From Opisthocomus hoazin (lineage: Eukaryota > Chordata > Aves > Opisthocomiformes > Opisthocomidae), in contig NC_134415.1 in assembly GCF_030867145.1 (NCBI RefSeq), positions 11,014,417 through 11,078,416 of the forward strand: a stretch of DNA of 64,000 bases, in the 5' to 3' direction. This document shows, one piece after another, positions 1 to 11,900 of this stretch. The notes beneath the pieces are model-generated. The model was not told the DNA's origin. It made no database searches and saw nothing but the letters and a program-made list of their open reading frames with translations. Both the position numbers and the translations under genes were made by a program. Each line of letters opens with the position of its first letter. The stretch's first letter is position 1.

Positions 1-3000
1 AACAATTATTCAATGTAATTGCACAAAACTAAGCCAAAAAAAAAAGAAAAAAAAAAAACAACAACAAAACCAGTGGTGGTTTGGATCAAACCGTAAATTC
101 AGACCAGGGTTTCCCCTGTCATCGTTCTTCCTCCAGAGTTTACAAAACCGTGCTGCACAGGACCTCCAGGGATGAAGACGACATCCTTGAACCTTTCCAA
201 ATGCAGGTGCCCCACATCTCAGGTAAATCATCTAATACTCACTCTGAAGGATTGCATACATTTTCTTAGAAGTTGTGTAAACTAAGATCTCCAACCATGT
301 TTTCTCCAGAAGAAACTCTTATGGTATCTGAACTTGCTAACAATAAGCTGCATTTTTTTAAAATCCTATATGCTCAATTTTATTGCCTACTCTAGTTACA
401 CTGAAACACAACGCACAGAAGTCTGTTACGGCTATACAGTTATTTACAATGACCAAACCAGCAACAGCAAATAAATCACATTTCACTTGTTTCCACAGAA
501 CCTATTGTTTATTAGAGAGAACTATATTACCTTTTGCTTTGCCTTTCATATCTGCCATTCTTGTGCTTTCCATTAAGATGTTTTATTTACTACATGTTGG
601 CATGACACTAGTTCTTATTTTAGTCCTCTTCACCACGAGATGAAGAGAGAAGAGCACAAAGCAAAGACATTCAGGTGGCTGGAAATGGAGCTGTGGCAGG
701 TAACAGCCCTCTGCTAGACAATCAGAACTGTCCCCTTGTACTTTGAGCACTATAAGTCTGTAAGACCTGGGTTTGTCTCCCCACCTCTACTGCAGTGGCA
801 TAATATCAAACAATATTCAGATATTAAAATCCCACCAACTTTATGAAAATAGACATTCAGGTGAAATAGAATTTCCCTACTACAGGAGGAGCAACAGAAC
901 AAACAGTATCTTTACTAGAAAATGAAATCCAGGGAAGGAGATGGGAAAGACTTAACACAAAGTGCAGCTGCTTCTTCCTCATGCAAAGGTTTGATCAAAA
1001 CTCTTTATGTTCTTGGATCCCATGGAACCCAGCTGTCACCCAAGCTAGAAGAGGCCAAGTTTCCAAGTTCCCACAGTTAAGCTACCCATGGAAGTGGTTT
1101 GGTTCCAGTGCCAGCTTGTGTTGTTTCAAGGGTGGACAAATTCTGCACTTAAAAAAATTATTACTTCAGCCACTGAGCCAAAGTAATTCAGACCTATTTC
1201 TAAACAAATAATTGATGATTACCTCTTGTGCCTTATCATGTCTACGTCCCACCTGTACTGAAAGTAGTATTAAGAAATAAACAAGCTCAGTAGCAGAGGT
1301 CAATGTGATTTTCTTTCTATACTTGATGTCTACTTGTCAGTCTTAAAAACAAGACCAGAGGTTCAGAATATAGCTTTGTGCCTCATTCATGCACCTCAAT
1401 ATGATCTCAGGAACTGGGTGTTAGTGGAGGTCTCACTGATGTAGAAGCTGGTGGTCTAAATTATGCTCAGAAGTTAGATTTCTCTCCCCCCAGCCCTGCT
1501 AACTACAGGCTGCCCATTATATTTGATGAAAGAAGAATTGTATGGGAAGACTGAAACAAATACATTCCAAGTTTTGTCTCTTTTTCTCCTTCAAAGAACT
1601 GGAAAACATTTAATTAAGAGGTGACAAACTAAAAATACACAAAATGTTTTCCTTAATCACTTAAAAATCAAGTATTGTGACTGAACACTGTTCAGGACAC
1701 TCAATGGCTGGCTGCACCAATGGGTAGCGCCTCTTAAGCCAAGGGCATCTCACATGCTGACTTGCAAAATCTAAACTCTTCACTTACCTAAAGTGTCACA
1801 AATGTTACTGCTTGAACAGAGGATGGATCCCATACATCACACATTCTCAAGATCTGCTACCCCACACCTCAGACAGAGAGGTATCTAAAGAGATTAAAAA
1901 ATGTGGACATTCAAAAAGACACAGCTGTTACTCCTTAAGTAAGCTTCTTATACGTAGGTAACAAATTTGTATATATAGTAAATATATTATATACAGTTTT
2001 AGTATATACATGTTTGTCAAATCCTCTAACAGAGATTTTACCAGTTCTCTATACCTATTGCTTCACTTACACCTTCAAAAATTGGCACGAAATCATGGCT
2101 AACACAATTCAGTTTAGCCATTCACAGGTGCTAGAAACTCACACTTTCTGGGTGTGTTGTTGGGCTCTGCATAATGGTCAGAATCTGCAGTCCTGTGCCA
2201 GGAACCCTCCATCTTCCAACAATCTCCTAAATCCCTAATTTGTCATTTGGCTCCAGTTTCTCTCCTGCCTGGGCTCTCATCAGTTCTCTCTGTGCATTCT
2301 TTTGTTAGCAGAAGTAAACAGACCAAAAAAGCAGAGGAAATTCAGCTCATTTCTTTGGTGTACACTCCCACTTCTGGAATCCTAATCCACTGGGCTGCCT
2401 GCCCCATTAGCTAGTGCTATAGCAGTAACAGAACAAGGGATAAAACACTTCTGTTTGGCATTTCAAGTCAGGCAGTGAGAGAGCTGGGCATTGTCCAGCT
2501 TAGAAGCAGGTAACTCCTTTTTACCATATCACACTTCAGGGACACTACTGCCTTTAATAAAAACTGGCTATATTTTTTTGAATCTCTCCCTAGGCCCAGC
2601 TTCATACTTCTGTGGACATACTCTTGCTGACAAACCTGCCACTTGTTTTCTAAGTTGTAGTCTTTTTTCCGAAATACTAGTTTTTAACAGGTTTCCCTAC
2701 AGACTAATATTTATCCAGTACTTCTTTTCCCTGAAGGGCTAGCATTTTACCGAGCACACTGACACACAATCAGCATAACCCCTGCAAGCAGAACTCCGCA
2801 AACACCACTTAAAGCATACTGTGCAAAACCATAATGTTGTGCAAAAAAAAAAAAAAAAAATTCCTTTACGAGTCAGATCACATTCTCTGAACAGCCACAT
2901 TTTCAGCATATTGTGTGAATAAGGGTATAGATTTATCAAGCAGTGTTAAGTAAACACATTAACAGAAAAAAGCTTAAGGGAATAGTGGTGGCCTTATATT

Positions 3001-6000
3001 TGTAACAGTGATTTTCTTCTGTGACAAGATCTAATGTGTTTTTTCATCTATTTTTTCAATACCTCCTGTATTATTCATTCTAGTACTGATGCAGAAAAGA
3101 ACACTCCATTACATAATCTTAACCATACTTCCCTTTTGCCAATAATGTCTAAAGTTCAACACACTACAGATACTTGAAAGGCATCAATCATATTTGCAAA
3201 AACAATTTCCTTTATCAAGCCCAAAATATCTGTTAGTCACTTTTTCTATCAAATTTCTTGGGCTGCAAGAAACAGATGGTACTAATCACCTTATAAAAAA
3301 TTTACTGACAGTTATAAATATATTAAGCAGGAGCATTTCTCATGAAAGGAAACATTCCGGGTTCAAAACCCAAGAAAATTAAAAGTGAACGCTAATACAT
3401 TACAGCACAAGAGTCTCCCCTTTCAGAAGTCTGAAGACCACATACCACCTATTGTCCAAGATCTTCCTTCCTAGGTAACTTCTCAGCCTTCCTATCACCT
3501 TTTACACATACAGAATTATGTCACAGTACACATACAATAAGATAATTTATTTAAAAATTTATTAGTCATCATGATCAAATTTTATCTCCTAATTCAATAA
3601 AAAAAAATCTGAAAGTAACCTTTAATAATTAGGTAACTGCAGAAGAGATTTGCACAAGAAGTGCCTCACCCTGAGATTTCAGCAGAATGAGCTGAAATAC
3701 GCCATGTGAAAGGATCCTCCAACTGCTTTCCTCCTGTGAAGCCTCTCACTGCTCTTTCTTTCACAACTTTTCAGATATTTAAGCTCGTTTAGCTTCCTAG
3801 ACCACCTGAATCTCTGTAAGGCTCTCAGCACTGCAATCCCACACTTGTTCGCTCTTTCCTTGCACTGCTACCAATCACCACGTCACTTCAAAGCACCGCT
3901 ACCAGAATCATCTTCTAATTCATTGCCAACTTCTTCACACCCCTTCACTAGCCTCCTTATTGCCCTCTGAGTTCTCAAATGTAATCTGTTAGTCCCTCCA
4001 ATATTTAGTCATACCATACCCATCAGATCTAGTTTTTAACTGTACGTTCATCTTTGTTCGTCAATGAAAGCAGCCTCAGCTTATCGCTCCTCAAAACTAA
4101 CCTTCTGCTGTAGCGTGGATAGTAAAGCCCTGAAAGGCAAGCACACGACCAGCTGTGACGACTGCTCCAGACTGACCAGGAACCAGCTTGTCACTTGTCA
4201 CTCTCGTCCTCGCTCACAAAGCTGTCACCCTACAGTTGTACCTTGGTTGCCAGATAGTAAAAACTTCCATCAGGCTGTAGAGCACTTTGCATAACAAGGC
4301 CCCAGTTTCATTGTCCTCGAACTGCTGTCTAAATCTTAGGCGATGACTGAGCATGTGATGTAGGTTCTGGAATTTATGTCCCGGTGCTGCTGAAGTAGTC
4401 TCTATTGCAGCAGATGAAGATGTGAGAAGCTAACATTTGAGATCAGGTTGAGATCAGGTTTATCATCCCCCGTTATGAGTATGCAACAGAAGCACATGTA
4501 GATGTGACCCCAGTTTATAAAATGTCTGGTGGTACCATCTTTGAGACTGCGCAAACCAAATGCACAGTAAGTAATGGAAAAAAACTGTTTATACACATGT
4601 GCATATATGTATGTATATATGTATTCCTATTTAGTTAGTATTTCATGTGTGGTTATGGCTGACTCCACACTTATCTTCATAGTGTTTGTACCTTCATGTG
4701 CACCGGAATCAGTCAGCTTCAGTCCCAGCAGTTCTGTTCGTTTTTACCTCCTTGCATTTTCTAAAAGTGAGTCCTGGTGGCTTGTATAGACAAAAGCAGC
4801 ATTTTACAAGAACAACAGATTTATAACTTTAATAAGACTGCCCTCCTTCCTGCATTGAAGCCTACAGCACATGACAAATCAGGTTAAGCAAGCTGGTAGC
4901 AAATCTGAAGCCAAACCCATTTGTCCTCTGCAGAGCTTCAAGCTTATTTTCAAGATGCTAAATTATTGATAAGGAAAATCAACGCTTTTTCCAGCTCAGG
5001 CAATGTCACACAGTCACAGCATATACAACAATAGCTAAGGTAGCTTTTCTGTTGTATTAACTTCACAACCCTTCAGAATTAAATTATCTACCTTTTCCTC
5101 TTTAGAATCCAGATAAACAGTCACTATGGACAGCTTTATAACTTCTATTAACTTCAGATGAGAATGAAAGATTTGTCTGAAAACAGACTGTCAGAAACAG
5201 ACAAAATAAACATTTGAGACGCCCGCAAACTCCTAAGTTTATTTATTAAACTGGTATTATTTAACCAACACCATTGAACACTTCAGCAAATAAACTGCAA
5301 TGCATTCTGTTCTGACGATAAACAGTTTCCTCAAAGGATCCGAAATAATAAAACATATTCCACCCAAAGAAGGAACAGAAGAACCTCAAACAATTCTGGG
5401 AGAAAGCAGGCAGCTGGACAGAACGGTACTTTGCGAACAACAACCTTTCCAAAACAAAAAATTTAGGAGTATCTACATGCATGCTTTTGCTTAGACTTGT
5501 AGTTCCACAGCGTCAAGTGATTTCAGTCCCAGTGATTTTATTAAGTTTCTGTCTCCTACCATTTCCAGAAGATATCCTGGGTACAACAAAGGGATGTATG
5601 TGATGTCACCTTCTGTAAAAGTATCCCAACCATTACAGTACCAGATATATAAAAGAAGGAAGGAGATAAAATGATGCTACCAATCTTTTCTGTTCTAAAG
5701 CAGAACAGCGGTAGCGAGTAAGCAATAATTTACAAAGGAGCAACCACCACCCTCACGCCGTATCCCAAAAATACCCTAGCCATCAGTTTTAGGGCCTAAC
5801 GATATCATATAGGGAGATAATAGAGAAGCCTCTTGAGCTTTCCTGTTGAGGATGTCCAGGTTAGTATAAAATATGTAAATATCCAGTGACCTATATAGAC
5901 AGAGGAAAAACTGATTCTCCGTGTCAGTTGGTTACTATGCTTCTCCCACTGGACACCTCAGCCTAGACGCCATCGTGTCACCGGGATAGCTGTGTACACA

Positions 6001-6440
6001 CGTGTGAACAGAAACCTCTCTCGTCCCCTGAACAGCCCCCAGCCAGGTCACCTTCCACCAGTCTGTGCTGAAAGCAAAGTGTCTGCTCCCAGTTCTCCGA
6101 CCAGCGTGCCCGGAAGAGGGAAAAAGCGGATTCTTTTCTGTGATTGATGCGAGCGAGCAATGCTGCAGCTCCCATAACGTTCCTGAACGAAACCATTCAG
6201 CAAAAAGAATGCAATTAACCACTGAACAAGCAAATGCATGGTTTTTTTTGATGAATAAAGCGTCTCTAGAAAAAAACCTGCCGAGTTCTAATTCGAAACC
6301 TGTAATACTGGTAAGTAATAAATACCTGTTTTTCAATCAGCCCTAAGTCAAATGTGGGATACAATCTATAGCAAATACCCAGACTGGAAAAGGGTAAAAA
6401 AAAAAAAAAGTAGCGGAATTGATTTCTTTGCTGTGAATGA
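1..6440. other. Intergenic sequence left of PIGM, no gene recognised
   Basis: No open frame here resembles a protein I know and none is convincingly bounded by splice signals. The sequence is AT-rich and has stop codons in all frames. It holds an A-rich tract at 36-58, an A18 run at 2843-2860, TA-rich stretches near 1969-2010 and 4600-4630, an 11-bp tandem duplication (gagatcaggtt) near 4439-4460, and a small inverted repeat (atttcagc / gctgaaat) near 3678-3700. An A13-14 run at 6396-6409 lies just before the CpG island. Exons of a gene whose body lies further left cannot be excluded, because short exons are hard to see by eye. Confidence 0.6.
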
Positions 6441-7690
6441 CTCCTTCTCAGCTCCGACTTGCACGGCACCGCCTGTGATCTCACCAGCTGAGGTGCTCGC
6501 GGCGGAAGGGAGCCTGTGGAAGGCATCTTACCGCACCGCTTTGGCGAGAGCTCGCACGCCCGGGCAAGACCCGGCCGCCTGCCGCAGGTGAACAACAGAC
6601 ATGACCTCCCCTTCCCCTCCTCACTCGGCCGCTGCTGCCCGCGCCGCCCCCGGCCCCTCAGCGGCCCCGCAGCCCTCCCCAACGCCGCCCGCCCTCCAGC
6701 GGAGCCCCGCAGCGAACGGAGGCGGGCAGGGAACGGAGCTCCGCACGGTGTCCCCCCCCCCCGCGGCTGCGTTACCCCGGGCGGGCGGCGCACGGGGGGG
6801 CGGAGGGCAGCCGGCCCCGCAGCCCCGACCGGCGGTGGGGGGGGGGGGTCGGTCTCTGAGAGGAACGCCCGCCGCTCCTCACGGGGACGCGCTCCCCTCC
6901 CCCTCCCGCCCGGCCGGGGTGCCCGCCCCACGCACGCGCCCCCGCCCAGCGCTGAGGGTGGCGCGCATGCGCGGCGCCGCGGCGGGCGGAAGGCGGGCAG
7001 GGCCGCGGCGGGCCGGGCTTCCCCGCGGTGCCCACCGGCGGCGGCCGGGCTGCGCGGGGATGGCGGCGGGCGCGGCGCTGGGCGCGGCGCTGCTGGCGAG
7101 GCTGGGCCTGGTGCTGTACGGCCCGCGGCAGGACGCGGCCACCCGGGTGCGGTACACCGACGTCGACTACCGGGTCTTCACGGACGCGGCGCGGCTGGTG
7201 ACCGAAGGGCGGTCGCCCTACGGGCGGGCCACCTACCGCTACACCCCGCTCCTCGCCTGGCTCCTGACGCCCAACGTCCTCCTCGCCGAGGTCTTCGGGA
7301 AGCTGCTCTTCGTGGCCGGGGACATGGCGGTCGCCGTCGTGGCCTACCGGGCCCTGCGGCGCCGGGGGACGGCGGCCGGGCAGGCCTGCGGGTGCTGCGC
7401 CGCGGCCTGGCTCCTCAACCCGCTGCCCATGGCCGTCTCCAGCCGGGGCAACGCCGAGGCCCTGGTGGCGCTGCTGGTGCTGGCCACGCTGTACTTGGCG
7501 GAAGGCGGGAGCGTGGGGCGGGCCGCGGCCTGCTACGGGCTGGCGGTGCATGTCAAGATCTACCCGCTGAGCTACGCGCTGCCCATCGCGCTCGGCCTGC
7601 GGAGCACGCCGGCCGGCGGGGAGCGGGCGGTGGGGACGGGGGCTGGCGAAAGGGCGAGGGCGACGTTTGTTGGGTACCTCCGGGAGCTTT
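6440..7690. promoter_or_regulatory. CpG island over the PIGM promoter and 5' coding half
   Basis: GC content and CpG density rise sharply from about 6440 and fall again near 7690, inside the coding region. The island has long homopolymer G and C runs (C-run near 6751-6763, G-run near 6837-6849) and clustered CpG. The density of GC-rich codons makes several long spurious frames on both strands here. Such islands mark promoters of widely expressed genes, which fits a GPI-anchor biosynthesis enzyme. The transcription start is not directly visible. A divergent transcript to the left is possible, but I recognise no gene there. Confidence 0.8.
6906..6973. promoter_or_regulatory. GC boxes and an NRF-1 type palindrome upstream of PIGM
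   Basis: Three CCGCCC cores (reverse-strand GGGCGG, Sp1-type GC boxes) lie at 6906-6911, 6923-6928 and 6942-6947. They are followed by CGCGCATGCGCG at 6962-6973, which matches the NRF-1 consensus YGCGCAYGCGCR at every position. The cluster ends 86 bases before the PIGM start codon. Human PIGM is known to depend on an Sp1 site in its promoter, so GC boxes here are expected. That these sites are bound is an inference. Confidence 0.55.
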
Positions 7691-8310
7691 TTGTGAAGAT
7701 GCTGAACCGAGACGTGCTGCTTTTTGGGGCGGTTGCTGGATCTGTGTTGGCGGCCTTGACCATCACCTTCTATCGCCTCTACGGCTGGGAGTTTCTGGAG
7801 CATGCCTACCTCTACCATCTGACCAGGAGGGACATCCGTCATAACTTCTCTCCCTATTTCTACATGTTGTACTTAACTGCAGAGAGCAGATGGAGTTTTG
7901 CCCTTGGGCTCGCGGCTTTCCTGCCCCAGCTGCTTTTGCTCCTGGTTGTGTCCGTAGCGTTTTACAGAGACCTTGCCTTCTGTTGTTTCCTACACACTGC
8001 TATTTTTGTCAGTTTTAACAAAGTATGCACATCCCAGTACTTTGTCTGGTATCTCTGCCTCCTGCCCCTCGTAATGCCTAGTGTTAAGATGTCCTGGCGT
8101 CGCAGTGTGCTGCTTCTCATTCTCTGGTTTATTGGACAAGGCCTGTGGCTGACTCCTGCGTACTTTCTGGAGTTCAAAGGATACAACACTTTTTTACTTA
8201 TATGGTTGGCAGGCCTGCTTTTCCTTTTTATTAATAGCCTCATAATTGTTCAGATTATTTCACATTATCAAAAAGAAGCACAAGTTGCAAAAAAACTCAA
8301 ACAACAGTAA
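7060..8310 (+). CDS. PIGM: GPI mannosyltransferase 1 (PIG-M), complete and intronless
   Basis: This gene encodes the catalytic subunit of GPI mannosyltransferase I. That enzyme moves the first mannose from dolichol-phosphate-mannose onto glucosaminyl-acyl-PI on the luminal side of the ER, working with PIGX. The 416-residue product is close to the human length (423). A luminal DxD motif (D34-V35-D36 in RYTDVDY) follows the first membrane segment (about 5-20). The family-typical HVKIYP is at 164-169, and the highly conserved [17 protein letters not shown] block is at 257-273. Further hydrophobic segments lie around 81-98, 132-146, 219-238, 280-300, 307-320, 325-340, 348-365 and 378-400, and the C-terminus is basic and lysine-rich. 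I chose the ATG at 7060 because it has G at -3 and +4 and because its first segment aligns with the human N-terminal membrane helix. The human protein has about 15 more residues in front. The frame is open upstream to 6601, so longer forms are possible. GC content drops sharply after about residue 210. Confidence 0.95.
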   Translation: MAAGAALGAALLARLGLVLYGPRQDAATRVRYTDVDYRVFTDAARLVTEGRSPYGRATYRYTPLLAWLLTPNVLLAEVFGKLLFVAGDMAVAVVAYRALRRRGTAAGQACGCCAAAWLLNPLPMAVSSRGNAEALVALLVLATLYLAEGGSVGRAAACYGLAVHVKIYPLSYALPIALGLRSTPAGGERAVGTGAGERARATFVGYLRELFVKMLNRDVLLFGAVAGSVLAALTITFYRLYGWEFLEHAYLYHLTRRDIRHNFSPYFYMLYLTAESRWSFALGLAAFLPQLLLLLVVSVAFYRDLAFCCFLHTAIFVSFNKVCTSQYFVWYLCLLPLVMPSVKMSWRRSVLLLILWFIGQGLWLTPAYFLEFKGYNTFLLIWLAGLLFLFINSLIIVQIISHYQKEAQVAKKLKQQ

Positions 8311-8314
8311 TAAA
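8309..8314 (+). terminator. AATAAA overlapping the PIGM stop codon
   Basis: The PIGM stop is TAA followed directly by a second TAA, and the two together create AATAAA at 8309-8314. If used, it would end the transcript almost at the stop codon. The sequence match is certain; its use is doubtful. Confidence 0.3.
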
Positions 8315-8985
8315 CAGGCCAAAATCCAGAAGCAGCACTACTGCCTTTTTTTAACAAGGCTTCCCTTACCGCCAGCACTTTGTTTGATATAAACGCGTGC
8401 ACGCTGTGCTATGAGGTATGTTGTATGTAAGCGATACTTTGTCAGGGCCACGAGGACACTGATTGGCCTTAATTGCCCTGAGCAGCTCCAGTCCTGCCCT
8501 GAGCAGTCTCTGCAGATATACCTGTCTCCCATGTGGACCCTGAAGCTGCGTCGTAACCTTCTCTCCAGCGCTGCCTCTGGCCCGTACTCCTGCTGCTCCT
8601 GATGGGACTCTCTGGAAGGACCCTGGACCAGTTCGTCACTTGCCACGTTTGGGGCTATGATGGACCAGCACCCAGCTTTGCCTGGCGTCTCCAGACACAG
8701 TGTGAGTGTGCCCTGGTCAGCGAGGGCACGGCCTGTGCCAGGGTCACCCTCAGCTCCCGCTCGTACTCCCGTGCAGAGCTGCCCCAGTCTTTCTCCCCCA
8801 ACACCCTTTTTCTCATTGTTTCTTTACTCTGTCCTTTACTTGTTGAGGACTGTGGCCTCTGTCTAGAATAACATGGAATATGATGGAGGGATATTGGAGT
8901 CTGACAGTCTTGTACATTCCAGTAAGTGGGTGGGGTGTTGTGCAAGGGCTAAGCTAATGAATAAATCACTTAAGGCAATCATTTA
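8311..8985 (+). other. Probable PIGM 3' UTR with poly(A) signal
   Basis: A second AATAAA at 8960-8965 lies about 650 bases after the stop codon. It is followed by a T-rich stretch near 9000-9015 and a GT-rich stretch at 9037-9060, as expected downstream of a cleavage site. That makes cleavage near 8980 plausible. The segment 8440-8790 is GC-rich compared with its flanks and holds a 12-bp direct repeat (tgccctgagcag) about 22 bases apart. I recognise no protein in the open frames here. The UTR extent is inferred. Confidence 0.5.
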
Positions 8986-11900
8986 ATACATACACTGGGA
9001 TTTATTTTTTCTTTTCACAGTGACATTTTAGCTGTACAGTGTTTGTGGCCTGTATGTGGTCTCCAGTGAAGTAGGAAAAAGTGGTTATTTCATACAAGTC
9101 ATTAACTCCTTGAAACTTAATTTATTAGAATTCAGATATGCCCACTTGTTCAGATACTTGGTTTTGCCTTTTCAGAGCTGTTTGAATTTTTGAACAGATT
9201 CATTCCTCTTGCCATGGAGGAAGGTTTTTCCAAATACCTGTTTTGGGTCATAGAGATGTATAAAGCAAAAATATTTGTGCTCCTTGCTGCCACAATCTAA
9301 AAAAGACTACTGCTTTAAACTGCAGTTAATTGACAGCGATTGTGGGTGTGAACAGTAGCAAATGCAAAGAGTCAAAGTACAGCAAGAATGGCACCAGTCC
9401 CAAAAGCACCAGAGTTTATACCAAAAAGACACTGGAAATGGCATTTCTCAGTAGTTCACTATCTCTGCTGTTAAATGAAAAAGAAAGTGAAAGGAGTTGA
9501 GGAAGTGGAGCGGTTGCCAGAAGAAAAGTAAAGTTTTAAAATAGGAAGCTCTACAGCCTGTCAAAGCGAGGTATTTTTTCCCAGATGAGACCCAGGAAGA
9601 TATGGAACTGAGTGTCAGGCGGTAGAGAGAGGAGTTCAGAGCCGTTTCGGAGTCAATGCCCTCCTCAAGAACATCCTGCAAGAGGTCTGGTGTACACAGC
9701 CCTTGATGGAGATGGAAACTGGCGATGTATTTTTTTAAATAAAAACTTGAGTTTAGATAGGCATATGCCAAATTTAAAATTTTCATATTTGCCTCAGCTT
9801 TCCTGGGGGAAAGTGAAACCCTAAGTGTGTAACATGGAGCAGAGCTTCAAGGCAGAAGAACTTCAGCTACTCTGTGGGATTCCCGGTGCCGTCAGTCGGA
9901 AAGGAGGTGGCCGAGCGGGTTTGCCTTCCAGGTTCCTGCCTGCCGTGCTGCCTCTCTGCACCCCGCGGCCTCCCAAGGCAGCCCTCTTCCCCACAGCAGC
10001 AGTGGCTCCTGCCTTTCTCACCTGTACAGGCTTTTCTTTCCTGGTTGTGGTTCTGCCTGGTGAGGCTGAATTGCAGTGGTTTGATCTGTGGATTTCTCCC
10101 ACTGCTTCTCGGTCCCATTGAGGTGGTTGCATGAAAAGAAGCCCCTGAGCCCCAACAGCCCAGAGCCAAAGGGCGTGTTACCAGGAGGTGACGATGTCCG
10201 TACAGCGCTCTGGCCCGATTCAGCCGTTCTGGTGGTGTGTTAGGAGAAAGGATGACTTCACCGCTGAGCGCAGTGGGGGGCAGTTCTTCTCCCCTACTGG
10301 AAGGCGTTCTGGTTTCCCCTGCCGGTCTGCACTCACGCTTGCCTTCACGCTGTGAAGATCCTGCCCACCTCTTTGTAAATCCAGAAACTGGATGAGGCAA
10401 CAGATGTTCTTTTGACAAACTGTCCTGGTGTTTCAGGTGGGTCTTACAGATGTGGCACTGATTTCCTTCCCCTGGCTTTGCCTGGGACGAAGGAAGAAAG
10501 ACTTCTGGCGCCAGCTTGTCTGTGTCTTCCACCAGAGGTTTATCAGTCAAAAGAGTGGTGGCACAAGCCGCATTCACACACAGCTTAGTTTTATATTAAT
10601 GAACAAAACATTTTTTGTGCACTATGCATGTGTGAAGAGAAAGTGTCCTGTGTGGTTTTATTTTCTGAGGCAGAGTTTGACATGCCCAGTTCGTGTTTCA
10701 CCAGAAGGCTGGAAAGGCTCTTCTGTGCCAACACCTCTGTTCAGCCTATGCCAACATGCAGGCGATAGCTCGTTTTCCCTTGCAGCTCACCTTCTATCAC
10801 CCGCTACACATTTTTCTGTTGCAAACAGTATGTTGTCTTCCCCCAAAGCAATGTTTCCTATCTCTTTAACAGACCTAATTATGCTGTTTCCAGACCTATC
10901 CACTCCCCTATTTTTTCCCTCCTGTTGGCAAAGCAAGCAAATGAAAGCCAAAAGGCATTTCCAGCTTCAAAAACCTTTCCAAAAAAATGGCATTTTGACT
11001 TAATGCGTTAATGACAGAATTGTAATGTTGTTTGGTAGGTAAGAAGTAATTTCCTTATGACAAATACTTTCTCGATTCATTAACAGCTAAATCACTTTAA
11101 GGCCTTCAGAAGGCAAGTTCTGCGGCAACAGGGACTGAAGAGTACCTTCCCGCTGCAGGTCAATACCAGCCCTTCAGCGATGATTTGAGAAAGTCGTGCA
11201 TAAATAAGTTATAAAAAGGCTTTGATACAAACTTAGATTTACAGTCATAATTTAATAATCCAGTATGCGTCCCTTTTTTTACAGTTGTTGTAAGCTAGTC
11301 ACCCAAACGTGTTTGCGGTTTCAAAATAATTCAGTGACTCATATAAAACTGGATGAGAGAAATGAACTGAAAGAGATGAACAGGAGAGATATTTGAGAGT
11401 TTAGGTCTTGCAAATCACTTTAGGTAGTTAAATGGTATTGAATAACTTTATTCACTGATAAAAAGCGTTAAATCAAAATAATTGTAGCTGAGTGCAGAAC
11501 AAGTTATAATTCATGAACAAGTCACAGTGATTAATTATAATGCCCTTAAAATTTAACAAGTTTTTCTCCTATGGAACATTTATTGCTTTTGATGGTGTTA
11601 AAATTCTTTTGGTTAATAATTTTATGTCCATTTATCTTCTGATAATTAGGAACGGAAGTGGTTGAATGCTAGCTTTCCTTCCCTACCATGGGTTGCAAAA
11701 TTGCAACGCTGTCTGTTTTTAAAAATGAAAAGGTTGTAGTGCCCAATGAAATGGGTCTCATTTGCACAAATTTTACATACTGCACTGAAGCCAGCCCTGA
11801 AGTGCAAAGTGCAAGATGTGAAAGGCAACGTGAAAAGAAGAAAAGAAATACTAAGACAAATAACATTTTTGCCTTGCTTTTGACACCGTAGTCTACAGTC

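Noticed and set aside
1-60. A-rich tract at the left edge as the tail of a retrogene
   Set aside because: No adjoining gene-like sequence, target duplication or element end is visible. A-rich runs of this size are common simple repeats.
6266-6931. 221-codon minus-strand frame as a divergent gene from the CpG island
   Set aside because: Its GC-rich half is promoter sequence and its other half shows no conserved motif. A divergent transcript is possible, but this frame is no evidence for a protein.
6772-7842. 356-codon open frame antisense to PIGM
   Set aside because: It is a by-product of GC-rich codons lacking T-A-A/T-A-G/T-G-A on the other strand. The composition is low-complexity Pro/Gly/Arg, while the plus-strand frame is unmistakable PIGM.
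6516-7844. 442-codon plus-strand frame overlapping the PIGM start in another frame
   Set aside because: Same GC-island effect. It is rich in Arg, Gly and Ala with no domain, and it ends inside PIGM where the GC content falls.
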